16,971 nucleotides of DNA from DAISJD01 sp036821645 (GCA_036821645.1 DAISJD010000066.1:1-16971), one strand, 5' to 3'; shown: positions 1-7,502, numbered from the stretch's first letter. Made by a program: numbers and translations. The notes: generated by a model not told the origin, from the letters alone.

Positions 1-30
1 GATGTGGGGGCACCCGATGTGGGGGCACTG
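1..30. repeat. Two tandem 15-bp units inside the secreted-protein gene
   Basis: GATGTGGGGGCACCC (1-15) is followed directly by GATGTGGGGGCACTG (16-30), differing at the last two bases. A weaker relative (TGTGTGGGGGCC) follows at 49-60. On the coding minus strand this gives a five-residue S/G-A-P-T-S repeat. The array may continue past the left edge. Confidence 0.6.
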
Positions 31-227
31 GGTGCCACGCGCGGTGCCTGTGTGGGGGCCGGCGTCGACGGCCGGGAATAGCCGTTGCTGCTGCTGCGGC
101 CGCTGCTGCTCCCGGACTGGGCGGCGGCGGCCTGTGTAACCGTTAATCCGTCAGACCAAGAAACCGTGACGGGGGTGAACGCAATAAGGGCGGAAATCAA
201 CCCGATTGCAAGAGACGTCACCCGCAT
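1..227 (-). CDS. Secreted Ser/Pro/Ala-rich low-complexity protein, N-terminal part
   Basis: The gene starts with ATG at 227 on the minus strand and runs off the left edge, so only about 75 residues are visible. A GGAG at 237-240 lies 9 nt before the start. Residues 1-36 look like a signal peptide: MRVTS, then a hydrophobic stretch, ending near an alanine run AAAA followed by Q. After it comes a serine/glycine/arginine stretch (SGSSSGRSSSNGYSRPS) and then proline/threonine/alanine-rich sequence with a repeated S/G-A-P-T-S unit. I do not recognise the family. Exported proteins with GYSRPS-type low complexity are common in alphaproteobacteria, and the folded domain, if there is one, would lie outside the window. 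Start and export are fairly secure; function is unknown. Confidence 0.6.
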   Translation of the reverse strand, partial: MRVTSLAIGLISALIAFTPVTVSWSDGLTVTQAAAAQSGSSSGRSSSNGYSRPSTPAPTQAPRVAPSAPTSGAPT

Positions 228-544
228 GTGAAATTACTCCTTGCCCGTTTGTTGGCGCCATCCCGTGACGGCACCTGTTTCGAGGCGAAACCCAACCGCC
301 TCATCCGGCATATCGGACTGGTCGACAGGCGGCGTATCGATCATCATGCGTCGGCATGGGCGTTTAGACGCCATGGTCGTGGCCGAACTTACTACAATCA
401 GCGGCAAGTCGGCACGTTTTTTCCAAGCACGATCATCACATGATCGCAAATGGGGATGATTTACGGCTGTTCAAGCCTGGGGAAAATTAAAAAAACTTCA
501 GAATATGGGGGCGTGCTGCTCACGCGTGCGCCTTAAACGCCGCC
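228..544. other. Intergenic region, no gene seen
   Basis: This stretch lies between the start of the secreted-protein gene and the end of the acyl-carrier-like gene, both on the minus strand. Short open frames here overlap each other on both strands and lack convincing ribosome sites. On the minus strand just after the acyl-carrier-like gene there is a weak 5-bp hairpin (GCGTG/CACGC) about 15 nt before a T-run (TTTTTTTAATTTT, around 485-500). It may act as a poor terminator. No clear promoter for the 227 start was found. Confidence 0.4.
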
Positions 545-895
545 TTAAACCTCGGTCGAGGCCGTCGGGTTCAACGCCATGCAGCGACTGGCAAAACCGT
601 CGCCGATGAAAGGGGGGCGTTTATAAAGCCCCTTCATCCAACTGGCCAAGAGACATAATTCTTCCAACTTCAAGACCTCATCCAAAGTCCCATCGGGAAA
701 ACGGATGCTGAACCCTTCTTGGACATAATCCATGACCTGCTCGATTTGTTCAAGACTAAGGCCAAGATCGGTTTCGAGGGTGGCCGTGCGAACCAGCGCC
801 TTCTCGTCTATGCCATATTCATCGCGGATCAATTTGACGATCCAGCGAAACATGTGCATCCAGTTTTTAACATCTTCTGTTGACGCCGTCGCCAT
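545..895 (-). CDS. Small acyl-carrier-protein-like protein
   Basis: The 116-residue product looks like an all-helical acyl-carrier-type fold. A helix (residues 9-26) is followed by TDLGLSLEQIEQVM (42-55), which resembles the DLGxDS(L)-start of ACP helix II. Next come an FSIRFPDG turn (62-69) and a final helical stretch. One residue is missing between DLG and the serine compared with classical ACP, so Ser47 may or may not carry phosphopantetheine. The DUF1493 group of ACP-like proteins is an alternative. I chose ATG 895 because the protein then has family-like length. A GTG at 985 with AGGTG upstream would add 30 residues of non-conserved-looking sequence. No acyl-chain enzyme lies nearby, so a role cannot be read from context. 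Confidence 0.6.
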   Translation of the reverse strand: MATASTEDVKNWMHMFRWIVKLIRDEYGIDEKALVRTATLETDLGLSLEQIEQVMDYVQEGFSIRFPDGTLDEVLKLEELCLLASWMKGLYKRPPFIGDGFASRCMALNPTASTEV

Positions 896-1037
896 TGATG
901 CTGCCGCCACATTACGCGGTGTCGTGAACGGGCAAACGGCCACTGATCGTCCGAGAACGGATGACAGAAACGATGCCCTGTGCACAAAACACCTGTTATG
1001 ACCCGCGAAAATGCACTTCTCGCAGGCTGATATCCTC

Positions 1038-1053
1038 CTATCTAGCCAGATAG
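1038..1053. repeat. Short perfect stem-loop upstream of ACP-like gene
   Basis: CTATCT-AGCC-AGATAG forms a 6-bp perfect stem with a 4-nt loop. It lies in the spacer between rlmN and the ACP-like gene, about 50-140 nt upstream of the latter's possible starts. There is no T-run beside it, so a terminator is unlikely. An operator is possible but untested. Confidence 0.35.
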
Positions 1054-1069
1054 TCTTGCTAAATTCTGA

Positions 1070-1097
1070 CTAAAACGACGAAAAAACGTCATTTTAG
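1070..1097. repeat. Eleven-bp inverted repeat around an A/T hexamer loop
   Basis: CTAAAACGACG, a six-A loop, then CGTCATTTTAG. All positions pair, with one G.T wobble on the minus transcript (C/A on the plus strand). On the minus strand it follows rlmN (stop at 1155) and could be its 3' end structure. The usual T-run directly after the stem is missing; the T-rich sequence sits before and inside the loop. It may be a non-canonical terminator of rlmN or an operator for the ACP-like gene. Confidence 0.45.
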
Positions 1098-1154
1098 CCA
1101 AAAAAATAGATTTTATTTCCTTATTCACGAGTCCGATCAGAAACCTAACCGGTC

Positions 1155-2330
1155 TCACTCTTCGACGGAGGGCGCTTGTTCGGATCTCGCTTCGCGTGCC
1201 AGAATGGCCGATCGTCTTTCCCGAATACTATCGGATTTCAACTGGCCGCAGGCGGCGAGAATGTCGCGACCGCGCGGCGTTCGCACGGGCGATGAATAGC
1301 CGTGATCGTTCAGAATATCGGCAAAGGTTTCGATGGCGGCATTGGTCGAACACTCGAACGGGGCGCCGGGCCAGGCATTGAACGGGATGAGATTGACCTT
1401 GGCGGGGATGCCCTGCAACAGCCTGACGAGTTCGCGCGCATCGGTCGGGCTGTCGTTGACACCTTTCAGCATGACATATTCGAAGGTGATCCGGCGGGCA
1501 TTGGACGAGCCGGGATATGTGCGGCAAGCTTGCAACAATTCTTCGATTGGGTATTTTTTATTGATCGGGACGATGACATCGCGCAATTCATTCGTCACCG
1601 CATGGAGCGAGACGGCGAGATTGACCCCGATTTCCGCGCCGCACCGTTCGATCATCGGCACGACGCCCGCCGTCGACAGGGTGATCTTACGCTTTGACAA
1701 GGCGATGCCTTCGTGATCCATCACGATTTTCAAGGCGCGCGCGACATTGTCGTAATTATAGAGCGGCTCGCCCATGCCCATCATGACGATATTGGTCAAT
1801 TGCCGGTCTTCTTGCGGGCTCGGCCATTCGCCGAGCTTGTCGCGCGCATTCATAACTTGGCCGACAATCTCGCTAGTGGTGAGATTGCGGACGAGTGTCT
1901 GCGTGCCCGTGTGACAGAATTTACAGGTCAGCGTACAGCCGACCTGACTGGATACGCACAGTGTGCCGCGATCGTCCTCAGGGATGTGGACCGCCTCCGC
2001 TTCCTGCCCGTCATCAAAGCGCAGCAGCCATTTGCGCGTCCCGTCGATTGAGGTGAGGTCCCGACTGATGGCAGGACGGCGCAGATCGAAGCGTTCGGCG
2101 AGTTCGGCACGGAATTTCTTGGAAAGCGAGGTCATATCCTCGAAATTCTGGGCCCCGCGATTGTAGATCCATTGCCACAATTGTTGAACCCTGAACCGCT
2201 CGGCCCCAATCGCGGCCAGAGCCGTCGCCAATTCCTGTCGGCTGAGGCCGACAAGGTTGGTCCGCAGGTCGGTTTGTGGGGTAGGGCTGGGGGCGGTCGC
2301 ACCGCCCTGCGACGCGTTCAGGGCGTCCAT
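1155..2330 (-). CDS. rlmN: 23S rRNA/tRNA adenine-C2 methyltransferase RlmN
   Basis: This radical-SAM enzyme methylates C2 of A2503 in 23S rRNA, and of A37 in some tRNAs, by a ping-pong mechanism. From ATG 2330 the protein has 391 residues, the usual size. The iron-sulphur cysteines form the Cx3Cx2C motif at C132, C136 and C139 (GCTLTCKFC). The methyl-carrier cysteine pair appears as C125 (TLCVSSQ) and C361 (RDILAACGQL). GMGEPLYNYDNV (substrate/SAM loop) is also present. A longer frame would start at TTG 2399, but ATG 2330 has purines (GAGCGAGA) upstream and suits the family. It lies 148 bp downstream of ialB on the same strand; the spacer holds a strong inverted repeat. Function is established for the family and the assignment is secure. 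Confidence 0.96.
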   Translation of the reverse strand: MDALNASQGGATAPSPTPQTDLRTNLVGLSRQELATALAAIGAERFRVQQLWQWIYNRGAQNFEDMTSLSKKFRAELAERFDLRRPAISRDLTSIDGTRKWLLRFDDGQEAEAVHIPEDDRGTLCVSSQVGCTLTCKFCHTGTQTLVRNLTTSEIVGQVMNARDKLGEWPSPQEDRQLTNIVMMGMGEPLYNYDNVARALKIVMDHEGIALSKRKITLSTAGVVPMIERCGAEIGVNLAVSLHAVTNELRDVIVPINKKYPIEELLQACRTYPGSSNARRITFEYVMLKGVNDSPTDARELVRLLQGIPAKVNLIPFNAWPGAPFECSTNAAIETFADILNDHGYSSPVRTPRGRDILAACGQLKSDSIRERRSAILAREARSEQAPSVEE

Positions 2331-2370
2331 GGCATCTCGCTCAATTTTGCAAAAGTTGATGACGGCATGG

Positions 2371-2409
2371 ATATAGGGCGCTCGGATGAAGATCCGCAAC
2401 GCCCTATAT
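2371..2409. repeat. Ten-bp inverted repeat in the ialB-rlmN spacer
   Basis: ATATAGGGCG (2371-2380) and CGCCCTATAT (2400-2409) are exact inverted copies. The 19-nt loop contains a smaller GGAT/ATCC stem. It sits 41-79 nt before the rlmN start. There is no following T-run, so it is more likely a leader structure or operator than a simple terminator. Confidence 0.5.
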
Positions 2410-2478
2410 CGCAGACATGACCTGCCCCGCCCTGAATTTTCGGAACGAACGGGGTGAAAAAAGCAGCGACGTCCTCGA

Positions 2479-3006
2479 TCAGCGTTTCACCTTGCACGCG
2501 GTATCGATCGCGGCAAGCGCCTCGGGGAAGCCCGCCAAGGAATAAGTGTCGGTCGTCTCGACGCCCTTTGGCAATTTGCCCTTCACCACGGCCTCTTTGG
2601 CTTTCAGCATGGCACTGACGGCCTTTTTATCGTTGGCGGCATCGCGCGGATAGCCGGTATCCTCGACCGGGGCGAGGTCGATGCTTTCCTTGCCGACTTT
2701 GAGGGCTGAATCGACATCGGCATTGAGTGCGGCACCGATGATCGCAGAGACAGAGGCGATCTGCTTGTCGGCTGGGCGATGCGTGACCAGAAGACGCGGT
2801 TCCTTGCGCTTCAATTTGGCAGGTTCGGTCTTTTTGGGATTGCTCGCGACGAAGCAAATTTGTTCTTTGCCCTGGCCTGTCGAGTAGGCATCCCAATCTT
2901 GGAAATTGCCGAGGGTCGTCGTGTCTTCTGCATGGGCATGAGACAGGGATGCGGCGGTAAAGAGGCCAGCGGCACAGAGAAGAGTGAAGAACTGACGTGA
3001 CTTCAT
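2479..3006 (-). CDS. Invasion-associated locus B (IalB) family periplasmic protein
   Basis: The 175-residue protein has a clear signal peptide (about residues 1-26, ending AHA before ED). It then shows the alphaproteobacterial IalB-like fold: F-x-DWDAYS near 35-42, a cysteine at C51 (EQICFVAS), and the typical C-terminus TYSLAGFPEALAAIDTACKVKR-like with C171. The two mature cysteines may form a disulphide. The family is named after a Bartonella invasion protein, but free-living alphaproteobacteria carry many copies whose role is not settled, so invasion should not be inferred. ATG 3006 is chosen because it gives the signal peptide; AGGG lies 12 nt upstream, a long spacing. It is followed on the same strand by rlmN. 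Confidence 0.85.
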   Translation of the reverse strand: MKSRQFFTLLCAAGLFTAASLSHAHAEDTTTLGNFQDWDAYSTGQGKEQICFVASNPKKTEPAKLKRKEPRLLVTHRPADKQIASVSAIIGAALNADVDSALKVGKESIDLAPVEDTGYPRDAANDKKAVSAMLKAKEAVVKGKLPKGVETTDTYSLAGFPEALAAIDTACKVKR

Positions 3007-3163
3007 GACGCGGTATAATCCCTGAAGAGTCGGTGAAGGGACGGTTCCGGCCGAAACGACCGCGGACGATCTCGAAAAAACGCCGCCGTTCGACCTCTGA
3101 ACCCGATGCGCCTGTTATGCCGCGAACGCGCGCCCGCGTCTTGAAAAAAACGCGGTCGGTCGA

Positions 3164-3277
3164 TCATTTTTTTTCGAACACGGCCGCGCAATGGGGGCAC
3201 GCACGACACCTGCCGCGTCGTCTCGGGCGGCTGCATGGCGGAGGCATGCCCAGGACATGGATGGTGGATTGAGCCAT
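3164..3277 (-). CDS. Possible tiny zinc-binding protein (37 aa)
   Basis: A short minus-strand frame from ATG 3277 to TGA 3164 encodes MAQSTIHVLGMPPPC..., an arginine-rich middle, and a C-terminal RCRACPHCAAVFEKK. The cluster of four cysteines (CSRPRRRGRCRACPHC), with a CPHCxxVF signature like half a zinc ribbon, is not what random GC-rich sequence usually gives, and the frame ends right after FEKK. The start lies 31 nt from the divergent sigma-factor start. The ribosome site is weak (AAGA). A second ATG at 3247 would give 27 residues. I do not recognise a named family. It could be a real small protein or chance; comparison between related genomes would decide. Confidence 0.35.
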   Translation of the reverse strand: MAQSTIHVLGMPPPCSRPRRRGRCRACPHCAAVFEKK

Positions 3278-3307
3278 TTCTGATCTTGCCCTATGATCCG
3301 TGCGATC

Positions 3308-3904
3308 ATGTCAGAACTTCCCATCGCCCGTGCCGCCGATGCGGCTGAGGATCCCCCCGTTTCATTGACGGATCTGATGGCCCGCATCGCCGGTGCCCGC
3401 GACCGGGCGGCTTTTGCGGCCTTGTTCTCGGCGCTCGCACCGCGCGTGAAAGGCTATCTCGTGCGCATGGGCAGCGACGACGGGACGGCAGAAGAAATCA
3501 CGCAAGACGTCATGTTGACCGTTTGGCATCAGGCCGATCGGTTCGATCCCAATCGGGCTGGGCTCACGACTTGGATCTATACGATTGCCCGTAACCGGCG
3601 CATCGATCGATTGCGACGCGAGCAACGGGTGGAATTCGATGCGGCAGACCCGCTCTTGGTGGCCGATCCGACCCCATCGGCCGATTGGGGGATCGAAAAC
3701 GCACAAGAAGAACGCCGTCTGCGCCAGGCGATCGATGCCTTGCCGCGCGAACAAGCCGACCTACTTCTTATGTCATACTACGAGGATGTTACCCATCAAG
3801 GGATTGCCGAGGCCCGCAATCTGCCGCTTGGCACGGTAAAATCCCGGATCAGATTGGCCTTGGAACGTCTGCGCCAGCATTTTGGCGCAGAGGGGGAACG
3901 ATGA
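3308..3904 (+). CDS. ECF-family RNA polymerase sigma factor (RpoE/ChrR type)
   Basis: The 198-residue protein has only sigma regions 2 and 4. Region 2 (about 30-105) includes TAEEITQDVMLTVWHQADRF and the region 2.4-like TWIYTIARNRRIDRLRRE. Region 4 (about 133-188) includes LPREQADLLLMSYYEDVTHQ and the helix-turn-helix NLPLGTVKSRIRLALERLR. A zinc cupin-type anti-sigma gene overlaps its stop by 4 bp (ATGA), which matches the ECF group of Rhodobacter RpoE with ChrR. In that system the pair responds to singlet oxygen; applying this here is inference. ATG 3308 (MSELPIA) is preferred, with ATG 3293 five codons upstream as alternative. Neither has a good Shine-Dalgarno. Confidence 0.92.
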   Translation: MSELPIARAADAAEDPPVSLTDLMARIAGARDRAAFAALFSALAPRVKGYLVRMGSDDGTAEEITQDVMLTVWHQADRFDPNRAGLTTWIYTIARNRRIDRLRREQRVEFDAADPLLVADPTPSADWGIENAQEERRLRQAIDALPREQADLLLMSYYEDVTHQGIAEARNLPLGTVKSRIRLALERLRQHFGAEGER

Positions 3905-4542
3905 AAAACCGCAACCATGCCCTGCCGCAGCACCATCCCGACGAAGGAATGTTGCTGGATTATGCAACCGGCGTAATCAGGCGCCCCTTTTGCGCTTGGG
4001 TTGCTACTCATTTGACCTTTTGTCCAGCCTGCCGCGCAGAAGTCACACGGCTTGAGTCCGTTGGCGGTGCCGTGATCGAGCGTTCGTCCCCCGTTGCCCT
4101 GACGCCCACGTGCCTCGACGCCGTTCTGGCACGGTTGGATCAGGTGGAAAAGCCGTGTATCACCCCAGATTGTTGCGGGGGCCGCATCGATCGGGACGCA
4201 GCCTGCCTGCCGGTGCCCTTGCGTCGCTTCTTCGGCGTCGAGGGCGGGGTGCTCATCTGGCGGGAACGACCCAGTGGGATGGGTCACATGATCAATGCTA
4301 CCCCCTGTGCGCGGGGTATTTTTGCCCGATTGGTGCGCCTGCCGAACGGAGTTCCACTCCATCGCGAGAACCGACAGGGGCTTGAGATGCTGATCGTCCT
4401 GGATGGTGCAATTCATGCCGACGATACCCGGTATCGCGTTGGGGACGTGGCGGTTATGGATCGTCTTCTTGCCCACGCGGCGCAAAGTGACGCCCAATTG
4501 GGATGTCTTTATTGCGTGGTGAATGAAGAGGCTATGGCGTGA
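3901..4542 (+). CDS. ChrR-like zinc anti-sigma factor with cupin domain
   Basis: The 213-residue protein holds its cognate ECF sigma factor inactive until a signal releases it. The N-terminal anti-sigma domain has the ChrR zinc set with correct spacing: H12, H37, C41, C44 (ATHLTFCPAC), and the QHHPDEGMLLDYATG start typical of ChrR. The C-terminal part (about 105-205) is a cupin. In ChrR the cupin binds zinc through a His-x-His...Glu...His set. Here the segment reads HRENRQGLEM (H154, E162), with H192 further on, so one histidine is missing and the spacing is altered. The C-terminal cysteines form CLYC (C202, C205) rather than the C-x-C I recall in ChrR. The start is fixed by the 4-bp overlap with the sigma gene; a longer upstream frame is not used. 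Confidence 0.88.
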   Translation: MKNRNHALPQHHPDEGMLLDYATGVIRRPFCAWVATHLTFCPACRAEVTRLESVGGAVIERSSPVALTPTCLDAVLARLDQVEKPCITPDCCGGRIDRDAACLPVPLRRFFGVEGGVLIWRERPSGMGHMINATPCARGIFARLVRLPNGVPLHRENRQGLEMLIVLDGAIHADDTRYRVGDVAVMDRLLAHAAQSDAQLGCLYCVVNEEAMA

Positions 4543-4690
4543 AAAAATGAATAAACAGACCCGTGTAATTTGAAAGGCTCAAAGGTAAGTTTGCATTGCA
4601 TTCATCAATCAAGTCACGGTAGAACGGACCCCAGCATTGAGGTTTGACCCGTTGGGGCGGCTTCGTGTTCGTCACCTTGGTCGGCCCCGC

Positions 4691-4709
4691 GATTGCCTGA
4701 ACGGCAATC
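4691..4709. repeat. Seven-bp perfect stem-loop in the leader of the anchored-protein gene
   Basis: GATTGCC-TGAAC-GGCAATC is a perfect hairpin 36 nt before ATG 4745. It lies in the 202-bp gap between the anti-sigma gene and the first anchored protein. There is no T-run, so it may be a 5' leader element. No clear promoter could be picked in this gap. Confidence 0.35.
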
Positions 4710-4744
4710 CCAGGTCCCCGGCCAGATCACAAGGATGTTGGTCG

Positions 4745-6202
4745 ATGCGGATGAAGCCGGTACTTTTCGCGGGCGTTTTGTTGGTTGGTGCCGGTGCGGT
4801 CGGCGGCTACTATTATATGCAATCATCGGCGCGTGCGCTTTGGGTTGCCGGCCTTGCGGAGTACCAGAAAGGCTTGCCGACAGGATCGACCCTGACCTAT
4901 GGCACCCTGACGGTCTCGGGGTTTGGGCGGTCGGCTGAAATTACCGATATCATGCTCGAAATGCCGGTGAAATTCGGGATGATCGACACGAAAACGAGTG
5001 TGAAAATCGCAAAGGCAACGATCAACGATGTCGGCGGCAGCGCCGACGTCCCCAAGATCGGTCATCTCGTCCTGAGCGACATCAAGAGTACTGATGGCAG
5101 CTTTATGACGAATGAAGTTGTTTTAGATAATGTGGCTATATTTCCCGGATTAAAGAACAATGCTCAGCTTGATTTAAAAAAGATAAATATGGATCTTTTT
5201 AAGATTGGCGATTTTTCTTATAAATTAAATAATACAGAGTTTTTATTAAAAGAAATCTCTGTAAAGAATTTAAAAGACGGATATATCGATAATTTTTCAT
5301 TTAAAAACCTATCAACAAAATTTGATTTTACAGGAAAAGATCCAGTATCCGTAATTTATGATGAATGCACATACATTCACCTTCCCATTGCAAACTGGGC
5401 ACAATTAAAATTTATAGGATATAGTTTTAAATCGTCCGAGTGTAAGGGGTTTGAGGAAAAAACTAAGGATTTTTCAGCAAAATTTAAATCAATCAAAACA
5501 CAGAATACTGAGGAAGATGCTCAAGGCCGTCTTAAGCACTTAAAGGTAGTGGGTGAAAAATTAAGTATTAATATCTTAAATAAGCCACCACAGTTCAATA
5601 TGCTGATGCAGAAAGTTGGTCATCAAGATTTGGATGGAGCATTTAACTTAGATTTTGAAGTGGATCATGATAAGGGTGATTTCGGGTTAAATGTAACGCT
5701 GTCTTTTGATGATATTGGCGATTATGGGTTTGGCTTCAATCTGACTGGGCTCAAGCTGACGGAGTATATGACCGCGATCATGCCCTATTATGCGGCAATG
5801 ATCGAAGGGCGTAAACCGGATGTGGCGATTTTGCTTCCAGGAATTCTTAGCAGCATGAAGGATACCGCTTTTTCTTCGGCTGATTTTTCTTATACAGACA
5901 AGGGTCTGTTGAAGACAGCACTCGGGATGGCCGGTCCTGCAATGCCTCCGGAACAGCTTGCAAAACAAGTGGCTGCTGGTGCTGCCGCCAGCTTAGGGAG
6001 TAGCGGTTTGAATGATCTTGCCGCCGATTGGGGGCCGAAGCTTGAGTCATTCATTACCAAACCCGGCAAGATTTCTTTACATATCGCCCCGGAAAAGCCC
6101 TTTGGCATGGCGGAGGGGATGGCATTGGCGGCAAAGCAGGTAAAGCCTGCCGATATTGTTACGTTGATGAGGCCAGTTTTGACGGTTGAGCAGGGTCAAT
6201 AA
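4745..6202 (+). CDS. Membrane-anchored periplasmic protein, unknown family (paralog 1)
   Basis: The 485-residue protein starts MRMKPVLFAGVLLVGAGAVG: two positive charges, then one transmembrane helix (about 5-25), so an N-in, periplasm-out topology is expected. The rest alternates polar and hydrophobic residues in beta-strand fashion. The N-terminal block WVAGLAEYQKGLPTG...YGTLTVSGFGRSAEITD and the C-terminal block FSYTDKGLL...LHIAPEKPF recur in the next gene, so the two are tandem paralogs. I do not recognise the family; size and architecture resemble DUF945 (YdgA) or AsmA-like proteins, but this is weak. The start at 4745 has AAGGA 9 nt upstream. Base composition shifts inside the gene: 36/60 GC at 4801-4860 against 16/60 at 5161-5220, GC-rich again after about 5690. 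Confidence 0.75.
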   Translation: MRMKPVLFAGVLLVGAGAVGGYYYMQSSARALWVAGLAEYQKGLPTGSTLTYGTLTVSGFGRSAEITDIMLEMPVKFGMIDTKTSVKIAKATINDVGGSADVPKIGHLVLSDIKSTDGSFMTNEVVLDNVAIFPGLKNNAQLDLKKINMDLFKIGDFSYKLNNTEFLLKEISVKNLKDGYIDNFSFKNLSTKFDFTGKDPVSVIYDECTYIHLPIANWAQLKFIGYSFKSSECKGFEEKTKDFSAKFKSIKTQNTEEDAQGRLKHLKVVGEKLSINILNKPPQFNMLMQKVGHQDLDGAFNLDFEVDHDKGDFGLNVTLSFDDIGDYGFGFNLTGLKLTEYMTAIMPYYAAMIEGRKPDVAILLPGILSSMKDTAFSSADFSYTDKGLLKTALGMAGPAMPPEQLAKQVAAGAAASLGSSGLNDLAADWGPKLESFITKPGKISLHIAPEKPFGMAEGMALAAKQVKPADIVTLMRPVLTVEQGQ

Positions 6203-6239
6203 CCGCCCATCCTGACATTGATTGGTAAGGGGAAAAAGG

Positions 6240-7502
6240 ATGCGCCAGAAAAGTCTCTTGGCGGGAATACCGATCCTCGTCGCCCTTGCCGGCGGTGGCT
6301 TTATTGCACACAATATGATGGTGAAGGCCTGGGTCGATGGGGTGACCCAGGCAGCGGCGGCACTGCCCGACGGCTGGAATATTGCCTATGGAGATATGAC
6401 GATCGGTTTCTTTGGGCAAACGGCAGAGTTCACCAATGTGACGGTGACGAAGGACCGGGAAACGATCGTCACTTTGGCAAAGGTCAAGGCCGCCGATTTC
6501 GGTTTTCGGCCCGACAATCTGACAATTGGTAGCTTGGATGGGACGGGCATCAAAGTTGAGCCCACATCAAGCAGCGCAGTGAAGATCGCAAATTTTACGA
6601 TAAAGGGCGTTCAATTTCCCCTATCCGTTCCCGTCGATGCCGGAAAATTGTCAATCGCAGAACTGCGTGGGCAGGATCTTACGTATCGTGATGCCGGGAA
6701 AAACGTCCATCTTGATTGGTTTCAAGGTGTTGATTTGCAAGGGAAAAACCTTACATCTATTGTCATAAAGAAATTGAATGCCACAGAAGAAGTAAAGCAT
6801 GCCGTCGATGGCGGGGTGACTGAAGACGCAAAAAACCTTTCCGTCAATCAGATTTCAGCCCGTGAACTCAATATTTCGACTATTGTCGATGAGCTTGCGC
6901 ATCAAAATTTCGATTTTGATGCGTTAGGTCCGGTCGCCATTGACGGATTTTTATTTGAAACAGATCACAAAAAAATCAATATGAAGTCAATTGAGTTAGG
7001 AGGGATTAAAAAACATCGCCTTGATTCTGTAAAATTATCTGATCTGAGTTTTGAAAAATCGAATTTAACAAAAATCACGTTCAATATCGCCTCGTTAGAA
7101 GGAAATGATATTGATACTGATTTATTTTCTTTAAATAATAGTGATTTTTTTCTTTCAAAAAAACTTGGTTTTCTTGATATAACTGATGTTAAATTTACAA
7201 GTGATTTGGGTAATGGCAGTTTTGGTCATTTTAATATGACGGGTTATGATGACCGACGACTTGCCCATGCCACGCTCCATGATTTTTTCTTATCGACACA
7301 AGGAACGGCAACGACGATTGCAGATCAATCATTTGATAATCTTGACTTTAGAGCGGTTAGCAATAAAGATGGTTTTTTTAATGGTGGTTTTAATCAGGTC
7401 AATGTTGATAATGCACGTATTGAGGATTTTCATATAGTAAATCGTGATAATAACTTTTCTTTAAATTTATTTTCTATTTCAAATTTTAAAAATGGTATTT
7501 AA
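6240..7502 (+). CDS. Membrane-anchored periplasmic protein, paralog 2: 5' part of a frameshifted gene
   Basis: From ATG 6240 (AAGGGG 7 nt upstream, 37 bp after paralog 1) the frame gives 420 residues and stops at TAA 7500-7502. A transmembrane helix (about 5-28) is followed by AWVDGVTQAAAALPDGWNIA and YGDMTIGFFGQTAEFTN. These match the WVxG...LPxG...YG..T...FG..AE.T block of paralog 1. Beyond it come repeated short strands of the type SIELGGIKKHRLDSVKLSDL, suggesting an extended beta structure. The stop is caused by a 13-bp tandem duplication (7485-7513). Reading across one copy continues FKNGILENLKINN directly into the following frame, giving 728 residues in all (6240-8439). The 3' half is very AT-rich (9/60 GC at 7441-7500). 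As it stands the C-terminal domain is lost from this product. Confidence 0.75.
   Translation: MRQKSLLAGIPILVALAGGGFIAHNMMVKAWVDGVTQAAAALPDGWNIAYGDMTIGFFGQTAEFTNVTVTKDRETIVTLAKVKAADFGFRPDNLTIGSLDGTGIKVEPTSSSAVKIANFTIKGVQFPLSVPVDAGKLSIAELRGQDLTYRDAGKNVHLDWFQGVDLQGKNLTSIVIKKLNATEEVKHAVDGGVTEDAKNLSVNQISARELNISTIVDELAHQNFDFDALGPVAIDGFLFETDHKKINMKSIELGGIKKHRLDSVKLSDLSFEKSNLTKITFNIASLEGNDIDTDLFSLNNSDFFLSKKLGFLDITDVKFTSDLGNGSFGHFNMTGYDDRRLAHATLHDFFLSTQGTATTIADQSFDNLDFRAVSNKDGFFNGGFNQVNVDNARIEDFHIVNRDNNFSLNLFSISNFKNGI

Noticed and set aside
3281..3299. TGATCT/TGATCC near the ECF start as autoregulatory -35 boxes
   Set aside because: TGATCC resembles the RpoE/ChrR -35 hexamer, but at this position the -10 and start site would fall inside the coding region, and no matching element was found before the 4745 gene.
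3685..3900. Extension of the anti-sigma gene upstream to 3685
   Set aside because: It would overlap the sigma-factor gene in another frame; the ChrR-like N-terminus and the ATGA overlap fix the start at 3901.
3796..4497. 233-codon minus-strand frame opposite the anti-sigma gene
   Set aside because: Antisense shadow of a gene with clear ChrR motifs; the translated sequence resembles nothing.
7484..7502. Programmed ribosomal frameshift at the paralog 2 break
   Set aside because: The needed shift is forward by one; no canonical heptamer is in frame, and the exact 13-bp duplication explains the break better. Slippage at AAAAA is kept only as a side possibility.
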